NCBI GenBank assembly: GCA_003505715.1
Contig: DNXU01000268.1
Location: 27,356 to 34,470, forward strand
Source of the DNA: Cyanobacteria bacterium UBA8803
Lineage (GTDB): Bacteria > Cyanobacteriota > Cyanobacteriia > Cyanobacteriales > Coleofasciculaceae
DNA: 7,115 nt
Direction: 5' to 3'
A program made the position numbers and the translations under genes. The notes under the pieces were generated by a model. The model saw only the letters and a program-made list of their open reading frames with translations. It searched no databases and was not told the DNA's origin. Shown here piece by piece: positions 1 to 4,428 of this stretch. Positions within the stretch are counted from its first letter, which is position 1; every line of letters begins with the position of its first letter.

Positions 1-20
1 CCTCATCCCTCATCCCTCAT
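1..20. repeat. Heptamer tandem repeat (CCCTCAT)n at the window edge
   Basis: Nearly three head-to-tail copies of the 7-mer CCCTCAT occupy the first 20 bases, and the array may continue outside the window. Short tandem heptamer repeats in spacers are common in filamentous cyanobacteria. No function is implied. Confidence 0.8.
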
Positions 21-229
21 TTTTATTGAGATGTACTTCAATTTTTGTAGTTAGTTCAAGAAGTGTTAAATAAGTTTCAGTAAAGTTTTTTAAATCATTG
101 TAACAATTGATACTTTTTATAAGGAAAATGCTAAGTAAAGCTGACTAGATATAACCCATAGGATAAATAATTGTAGACAATACACTAGAAATTAAAAGTT
201 ACTAAAGGAGGGCATTTTTTTTACAACAG
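21..229. other. AT-rich spacer upstream of the metG remnant
   Basis: This stretch is AT-rich and holds no credible gene on either strand. It contains a small inverted repeat ATTGTAACAAT at 97-107. A strong Shine-Dalgarno-like run AAAGGAGGG lies at 204-212, followed by a run of eight T (215-222). The run is 17 nt before the ATG at 230, which is longer than usual. I found no convincing -35/-10 pair. Confidence 0.5.
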
Positions 230-995
230 ATGAGCCATACCAATACCCCTAGAAGCGCCTTTACTGTTATCACGCCATTCTATGGCGTAGTCGCAGCTGG
301 ATGCGATCTCCTCTGCCACAAGCTAAAGATCCACTGCGATCGCTTCAGTCGCACGATATCCCGTCGTCATAAAACGATCATAAAGGAGTTTTTTGGGTAT
401 GTTTGGGATAGGGGTGATATCTACCTAAGCGAGCAAAAAGGCTGCTACTGCCTCTCCTGCAAGGAATTCAAAGAACAACGCCATCTCTTAGCAGGACGAC
501 GGTGTCCGCTCCACTCAAATAAAGACATTCTGAGGTTTCATGGTGTTTACTCGCCTGCCATGTTAATTTCAGCAGGTCTCCCAGTACTGAGTCGCGACTG
601 TGGGCAAGGTTTTCTGACTCAAGATGGCCAGAAAATGAGAAAAAGCCTCGGCAATACCCTAGATCCATTAGAATTAGTCGATTGGTATAGTACAAAGGCG
701 ATTCTTTACTCAAGTTCCTTGGAGCTTGTACAAGGAAGGAAAACAGCAAGCTGTTGAAGAGGTCTTGTACCTTGTGTTGGAATCAGTTAGACTAGCAGCT
801 TATCTACTAGCACCAATTATTCCTAGCATCAGTACGGATATTTACCAACAGTTAGGCTTTGCAATTGACTTTAACGAAAAAACCTATCTTCAAGATTCTA
901 CAACCTATGCCGATCAAGCCGCTTGGATAATTTCAAAAGTTCATCAGAGCTTAAACCAACCAAAACTCGTTTTTGCATCAGTGGAACAAGTTTAA
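230..995 (+). pseudogene. metG: Methionyl-tRNA synthetase remnant with multiple deletions and a frameshift
   Basis: Two adjacent reading frames (230-757, then the frame running to the stop at 993-995) together resemble pieces of a class I methionyl-tRNA synthetase, the cytoplasmic enzyme that charges tRNA-Met. Codons 11-18 (FTVITPFY) match the family N-terminus. The text then jumps to a LKIHCDRF...IIKEFF block, so the HIGH ATP-binding segment is missing. Zinc-knuckle-like CLSC (74-77) and CPLH (92-95) are present, followed directly by KDILRFHGVY, so roughly 100 residues of the usual middle are absent. DGQKMRKSLGNTLDP (132-146) carries the KMSKS-loop equivalent. After about codon 158 (position 700-711) similarity moves to another frame, reading VPWSLYKEGKQ and then EEVLYLVLESVRLAAYLLAPIIP to the C-terminus. 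Most of the segment leading into the anticodon-binding domain is lost at that point. About 255 codons remain of a family length near 520-530. It cannot be a working synthetase, and an intact metG should exist elsewhere. The MetRS origin is secure. Whether a shortened peptide is still made is unknown. Confidence 0.88.
272..288. repeat. Perfect small palindrome at the first metG deletion point
   Basis: ACGCCAT, a TCT loop and ATGGCGT form a perfect 7-bp stem with a 3-nt loop. It lies in codons 15-20 of the remnant, where the conserved N-terminal text (TPFY) ends and the HIGH region should begin. It could be a deletion scar, a small palindromic insertion, or a replication-slippage aid. The coincidence of position is seen directly; the cause is inference. 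Confidence 0.6.
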
Positions 996-1002
996 TTTTA
1001 CT

Positions 1003-1033
1003 CCGTCGTCTAGGGCATAATATGAATCGACGG
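1003..1033. other. Inverted repeat between the metG remnant and the labA-like gene
   Basis: CCGTCG (1003-1008) and CGACGG (1028-1033) form a 6-bp stem around a 19-nt AT-rich loop. The loop includes CATAATATG (1015-1023), which contains a -10-like CATAAT. No T-run follows, so it does not read as an intrinsic terminator. It may mark a promoter or operator for the downstream gene, but no good -35 is visible. Confidence 0.3.
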
Positions 1034-1058
1034 CTACTCTAAATTGGAGATTATCGGG

Positions 1059-1083
1059 AAAGGAGGCATCAAGACCTTTTTTT
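1059..1083 (+). terminator. Weak terminator- or attenuator-like hairpin in the labA-like leader
   Basis: AAAGG (1059-1063) can pair with CCTTT (1075-1079) across an 11-nt loop, and the T tract continues to 1083. The left arm is part of AAAGGAGG, a near-perfect Shine-Dalgarno sequence that has no start codon at normal distance. The element lies 64 nt after the metG stop and 26 nt before the next ATG. It could therefore end metG transcription or act in the leader of the labA-like gene. The stem is short, so confidence is low. Confidence 0.35.
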
Positions 1084-1108
1084 ACATAACAAATAGAGGC
1101 ATAAAATC

Positions 1109-1726
1109 ATGTTGAATAACTTTAGTACTGATCCTGTTTTTACTCCTGAACAAATTTTAGAAAATCGCGGTAGGGTTGCCATATTTATTGACGGTTCCAA
1201 TTTGTTTTATGCAGCCCTTCAATTAGGAATTGAGATTGACTATACCAAGCTACTCGTGCGTTTGACAGCAGGTTCAAGATTACTCCGCTCCTTTTTTTAC
1301 ACTGGGGTCGATCGCACTAATGAAAAGCAGCAAGGTTTTTTGCTGTGGATGCGCCGTAATGGCTATCGGGTGATTGCGAAGGATTTAGTACAGCTCCCAG
1401 ATGGCTCGAAAAAAGCTAATCTAGATGTGGAAATTGCTGTGGATATGATGGCGCTAGTGGGTTCCTATGACACGGCGGTTCTCGTTAGTGGGGATGGGGA
1501 TCTGGCTTATGCAGTAGATGCAGTTAGCTATCGGGGAGTTCGAGTTGAGGTAGTGAGCTTGCGTTCAATGACCAGTGACAGCCTAATTAACGTCGCCGAT
1601 CGATACATTGATCTCGAAAGCATCCAGGAGAGCATCCAAAAGACATCTCGCCAAAACTATACCTACCGTCCCTTGTCCAGTATCAGTATGATGGATGAAC
1701 ACGGAGATCAATCCATGGGTCATTAA
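1109..1726 (+). CDS. LabA-like NYN-domain protein
   Basis: This 205-residue protein belongs to the NYN/DUF88 family, a PIN-like nuclease fold. The domain spans about residues 20-175. The family's acidic residues are visible: FIDGSN (D28, N31), KKANLDVEIAVDM (D106, D112) and SGDGD (D129, D131). These would form a metal-binding pocket typical of PIN-like RNases. The best-known cyanobacterial relative is LabA of Synechococcus elongatus, a repressive output factor of the Kai circadian clock; several paralogs usually exist per genome. Involvement of this copy in the clock or in RNA cleavage is therefore inference. The last 30 residues are polar and probably flexible. The ATG at 1109 is supported by AGAGG at 1095-1099, nine bases upstream. 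The gene sits downstream of the metG remnant and 137 bp before lptC, and is probably transcribed separately from both. Family assignment is confident; orthology to LabA itself is not. Confidence 0.9.
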   Translation: MLNNFSTDPVFTPEQILENRGRVAIFIDGSNLFYAALQLGIEIDYTKLLVRLTAGSRLLRSFFYTGVDRTNEKQQGFLLWMRRNGYRVIAKDLVQLPDGSKKANLDVEIAVDMMALVGSYDTAVLVSGDGDLAYAVDAVSYRGVRVEVVSLRSMTSDSLINVADRYIDLESIQESIQKTSRQNYTYRPLSSISMMDEHGDQSMGH

Positions 1727-1731
1727 CTAGG

Positions 1732-1764
1732 GAGGGAGAGGGAATAGGGTGCCACCTCTCCCTC
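1732..1764 (+). terminator. Strong GC-rich hairpin after the labA-like gene, without a T-run
   Basis: GAGGGAGAGG (1732-1741) and CCTCTCCCTC (1755-1764) form a perfect 10-bp stem with a 13-nt loop, starting seven bases after the stop codon. Position and strength suit a 3'-end or RNA-stabilising structure. No U-tract follows, so it is not a canonical intrinsic terminator. Confidence 0.45.
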
Positions 1765-1828
1765 TGCCTATGTCAGGACAGCCACCCATGCGCAGTCTGG
1801 GGACAACAAAGTAATGAAAATGATTCTT

Positions 1829-1853
1829 CCCCTATTCCCTTTTCCCTATTTTT
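1829..1853. repeat. Pyrimidine-rich CCCTATT/CCCTTTT repeat upstream of lptC
   Basis: Short degenerate C/T heptamer-like units (CCCTATT, CCCTTTT, CCCTATT) end eleven bases before the lptC start. Similar low-copy repeats are frequent in cyanobacterial spacers. A related G-rich array on the same strand lies just after lptC (3012-3031). No clear Shine-Dalgarno sequence is left between this repeat and the ATG. Confidence 0.5.
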
Positions 1854-1863
1854 AAGTCAGCTA

Positions 1864-3003
1864 ATGTTCTCTGACATAAAACGGCTTATTCCTTTTACTG
1901 TTTGCCTTTTGACAGTTGCCCTATTGTCGGGCTGTCAAACTGAAAGCCGCACCGCCAAGAAAATACAAAAGGATACAGCAGCAACTTCAATTGAAGGCAG
2001 CCTCGTCTTTAACAATGTCACTCTGGATCAGGTGGATGAGCAAGGGCATCCTCTTTGGAAAGTTAAGGCCAAAAAAGCGACTTACACCAAAGATAAAAAA
2101 ATGGCTCAGATTGAAAAGCCAACGGGTGATTTGTTTCAGGATGGCAAACTGGTATTACAGGTGTCAGCCGATAGCGGAGAGGTTCAGGAAAATGGGAAGA
2201 AAGTCTACCTCAAAGGGCAGATTACTGCTACTGATACCCGCAATGGTGCCATTTTTAAAGGGGATGCTTTGGAGTGGTTTCCTAACGACGGTTTGTTAGT
2301 GGTGCGCAACAACTTGAAAGGGAACCACCCTCAACTTGAAGCTTCGGCACAGGAGGGGCGATACTTAACTCGGAAGCAGGAGATAGAATTGCGGGGTCAA
2401 GTCGCAGCTATCTCCAAAGATCCAGACCTGCAAATGAAAACGGAACATTTAATCTGGCAAATCAAAGACCAAAAGGCTATTAGTAACCAGCGTACCCGCA
2501 TGGAACGCTATAAAAACAAGACGGTAACTGACCGAGTAGAAGCAGATCGGTCTGAGTATAACTTAAAAACTAAGATCGCCATCCTGACCCAGAATATTCA
2601 GTTAACGTCAGTCGATCCTCCGGTTTTGATCGCTAGTAATTCAGCCGTCTGGAACTTAAAGAGTGAAACAGTACTCTCAGATAAACCAGTAAGAATTGTT
2701 CATCAAAAAGAACAGGTTGTTATTACAGCGAATCAGGGTCAAGTAGATTTAGAGAAAAAAGTTGCCAATTTGACAGGTGGTGTTCAAGGGGTTGGTAGTC
2801 GTAATCAAGCGGAACTCTACGCTAATCAGCTGAGGTGGGATATTCCAACTCAAAACATCCAAGCTGAGGGTAATGTGATTTACAAACAAATCAATCCCCC
2901 TTTTAATGTGACTGGTCCAACAGCAGTTGGGAAACTTCAGGATCAAAGTGTTATCGTCAGTAGTGCCCCTGGTAATAGAGTGGTAACGGAAATTGTGCCT
3001 TAG
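1864..3003 (+). CDS. lptC: LPS export periplasmic protein LptC, lipoprotein form
   Basis: This 379-residue protein begins with a lipoprotein signal: a basic start (KR at 6-7), a hydrophobic core and the lipobox LLSGC with the lipidated cysteine at 24. Residues about 43-190 show the LptC pattern of alternating beta-strands: GSLVFNNVTLDQVDEQGHPLWKVKAKKATY, then strands ending in short GQI/GQV turns. Residues about 190-379 continue with similar beta-rich, jellyroll-type segments (TEHLIWQIKDQK, NSAVWNLKSE, ANQLRWDIPTQN, each containing an aromatic strand). This gives the long two-part form usual for cyanobacteria, against roughly 190 residues for E. coli LptC. In the Lpt pathway LptC receives lipopolysaccharide from LptB2FG at the inner membrane and passes it to LptA or the periplasmic bridge. 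E. coli LptC has a transmembrane anchor, whereas this one appears to be lipid-anchored. No other lpt gene is in the window. The start is chosen because it gives a complete signal peptide; no clear Shine-Dalgarno sequence precedes it. Confidence 0.87.
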   Translation: MFSDIKRLIPFTVCLLTVALLSGCQTESRTAKKIQKDTAATSIEGSLVFNNVTLDQVDEQGHPLWKVKAKKATYTKDKKMAQIEKPTGDLFQDGKLVLQVSADSGEVQENGKKVYLKGQITATDTRNGAIFKGDALEWFPNDGLLVVRNNLKGNHPQLEASAQEGRYLTRKQEIELRGQVAAISKDPDLQMKTEHLIWQIKDQKAISNQRTRMERYKNKTVTDRVEADRSEYNLKTKIAILTQNIQLTSVDPPVLIASNSAVWNLKSETVLSDKPVRIVHQKEQVVITANQGQVDLEKKVANLTGGVQGVGSRNQAELYANQLRWDIPTQNIQAEGNVIYKQINPPFNVTGPTAVGKLQDQSVIVSSAPGNRVVTEIVP

Positions 3004-3011
3004 CACTTTTA

Positions 3012-3031
3012 GGGAATGGGGAATGGGGAGT
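3012..3031. repeat. GGGAATG heptamer tandem repeat after lptC
   Basis: Two exact copies of GGGAATG plus a partial third (GGGGAGT) start eight bases after the lptC stop. This is the same class of spacer heptamer as the arrays at 1-20 and 1829-1853. Confidence 0.7.
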
Positions 3032-3071
3032 CGGCAGGGTATAGCGGGTACTGAAGGGTGAAAGAGTCGAA

Positions 3072-3095
3072 ACAGATTTTACTGGTAAAATCTGT
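3072..3095. repeat. Perfect 11-bp inverted repeat in the convergent spacer
   Basis: ACAGATTTTAC (3072-3082) and GTAAAATCTGT (3085-3095) are exact complements separated by two bases. As RNA this is a long stem with a tight loop; as DNA it is an almost perfect 24-bp palindrome. No T-run follows on the lptC strand. It may be a 3'-end structure for lptC, a protein-binding site, or part of a dispersed repeat. Confidence 0.65.
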
Positions 3096-3207
3096 CGTCC
3101 CGGTTGGTTGCTCACAAGCGGTCAATTACTTGTCACGAATGGGTAAGGTTTTTAACCGCTTTTTGGCTCTTTAAAAGTGCCAGATTTAGCTTTCTGTTAA
3201 CTCAAAA

Positions 3208-3226
3208 TTCTGACATTTTTTCAGAA
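3208..3226 (-). terminator. Candidate weak terminator for rfbB
   Basis: Read on the - strand, TTCTGA, a 7-nt A-rich loop and TCAGAA form a 6-bp stem that merges into a TTTT run. It starts 43 bases after the rfbB stop. The stem is AT-rich and short, so termination would be weak. On the + strand the same structure lacks a following T tract. Confidence 0.35.
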
Positions 3227-3269
3227 ATAATAGGGTTAAACCCACCTTCCGCACCCTGTACTGTCACAA

Positions 3270-4343
3270 TTAAGCATAAACCTGTCGGTAATAGGCTTGA
3301 TACTCCTCTGAGAGTAACGGTTCCCACCAATCGCGGTGAGTCAGATACCATTTTACAGTGCGGCGTAAGCTTCCCTGAATGCTTTCTTGAGGTGTCCAAC
3401 CGAGCTGGGTTTTAATTTTACTGGCATCAATGGCATAGCGGCGGTCGTGCCCTGGTCTATCCTTAACAAAGGTAATTAAATCTCTGGATGGATGTACTGG
3501 TAAGTTGGGTGCCAATTCATCCATCAGTTGGCAAAGGGTATAGACTAGGTCGATATTTTTGATTTGGGTATTACCGCCGATGTTATAGGTTTCTCCTGGG
3601 GTGCCTTTGTGAAGGACTACATCTAAAGCACTGCAATGATCGCCGACGTAAAGCCAATCTCGTACATTTTGCCCATCTCCATACACTGGTAGTGATTTGC
3701 CCAGCAGGATATTAATACAGATCAATGGAATTAATTTTTCCGGAAACTGATAAGGGCCGTAGTTGTTAGAGCAATTCGTAATCAGCGTGGGTAAGCCATA
3801 TGTATGGCGGTAGGCGCGGACTAAATGATCGCTCCCAGCTTTGGAGGCGGCGTAAGGGCTATTGGGTGAATAGGGTGTGGTTTCCGTAAAAGGCGGGTCA
3901 TCAGGGCCAAGACTACCATAGACCTCATCGGTGGAGATGTGTAAAAAGCGATCGCTCTGCGGGCATCCTCGCTTGTTCCAACGTTGGCGAAAGGCTTCTA
4001 GCAAGGTAGAAGTGCCGAGGACATTGGTTCTCACAAAAGCCTCTGGCCCTAGAATCGAGCGATCCACATGGGATTCAGCGGCAAAGTGAGCTATTGTGTC
4101 TAGGTTTTCGGCTTTGAGCAGGGCATCTACTAGCGTGCGATCGCAAATATCTCCCTGGACAAACCTAAAGTTTTCCTGTCCTTCCAACGCCTCCAGAGTA
4201 CGGCGATTTCCGGCATAACTGAGCAAATCTAACACTACTACGCGATCTACTGGGTAGCGATCGCACCAGTAATGTACAAAATTCGAGCCAATAAATCCGG
4301 CTCCGCCCGTTACCAACACTCGGCGAGGTTCTCTCAAAGGCAT
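3270..4343 (-). CDS. rfbB: dTDP-glucose 4,6-dehydratase
   Basis: RfbB/RmlB catalyses the NAD-dependent conversion of dTDP-glucose to dTDP-4-keto-6-deoxyglucose, an early step toward dTDP-L-rhamnose and other deoxysugars of surface polysaccharides. It acts in the cytoplasm. The protein, 357 residues from the ATG at 4343, shows the extended short-chain dehydrogenase layout. The Rossmann motif GGAGFIGSN is at about 13-21. The catalytic STDEVYG (T138, D139, E140) is followed by SPYAASKAG with Y164 and K168. The RmlB-specific blocks NNYGPYQFPEKLIPL (193-207) and GDGQNVRDWLYV are also present. Length is normal and no key residue is missing. An in-frame GTG two codons upstream (4349) is an alternative start; neither has a clear Shine-Dalgarno sequence. 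The gene lies 85 bp downstream of the TonB-like gene on the same strand. No rfbA, rfbC or rfbD accompanies it, so it is isolated from a standard rhamnose operon. It carries three of the six HIP1 octamers in the window. Confidence 0.96.
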   Translation of the reverse strand: MPLREPRRVLVTGGAGFIGSNFVHYWCDRYPVDRVVVLDLLSYAGNRRTLEALEGQENFRFVQGDICDRTLVDALLKAENLDTIAHFAAESHVDRSILGPEAFVRTNVLGTSTLLEAFRQRWNKRGCPQSDRFLHISTDEVYGSLGPDDPPFTETTPYSPNSPYAASKAGSDHLVRAYRHTYGLPTLITNCSNNYGPYQFPEKLIPLICINILLGKSLPVYGDGQNVRDWLYVGDHCSALDVVLHKGTPGETYNIGGNTQIKNIDLVYTLCQLMDELAPNLPVHPSRDLITFVKDRPGHDRRYAIDASKIKTQLGWTPQESIQGSLRRTVKWYLTHRDWWEPLLSEEYQAYYRQVYA

Positions 4344-4428
4344 TATCACTATAATTGGGGTTTTCTCGAAGCATCAAGACGTTCCGGTGGAACCTCTCTA
4401 CGCCATTGGGATTTATCTAAGGGGTGCC
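4344..4428. other. Spacer between the TonB-like gene and rfbB
   Basis: An 85-bp gap. It contains a small hairpin GTTCC-GGT-GGAAC (4381-4393). GAACCTC (4390-4396) can also pair with GAGGTTC (4325-4331) inside the rfbB start region. On the - strand TATAGT lies just before the rfbB start, but it is too close for a conventional leader and no -35 is clear. Co-transcription with the upstream gene is possible. Confidence 0.35.

Larger units (their letters stand above)
3004..3269. other. Convergent spacer between lptC and rfbB, rich in inverted repeats
   Basis: No gene is supported here. The + strand open frame from 3104 runs into the 3' end of rfbB and has no recognisable content. The spacer holds a G-rich heptamer repeat, a long perfect hairpin and an AT-rich hairpin (listed separately). 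GCACTTTTA (3003-3011) and its complement TAAAAGTGC (3172-3180) form a 9-bp pair about 160 bp apart. AAGCGGT (3116-3122) can pair with ACCGCTT (3155-3161), which is followed by further T. Both neighbouring genes are transcribed into this spacer. Confidence 0.6.

Noticed and set aside
468..749. A - strand open frame across the metG remnant
   Set aside because: It is antisense to recognisable MetRS blocks and has no family resemblance.
1916..2299. Second + strand open frame inside lptC
   Set aside because: Shadow frame of a well-supported gene; basic, low-information translation.
3104..3415. A + strand open frame in the lptC-rfbB spacer
   Set aside because: It runs antisense into the rfbB 3' end, has no recognisable domain, and has no Shine-Dalgarno sequence.
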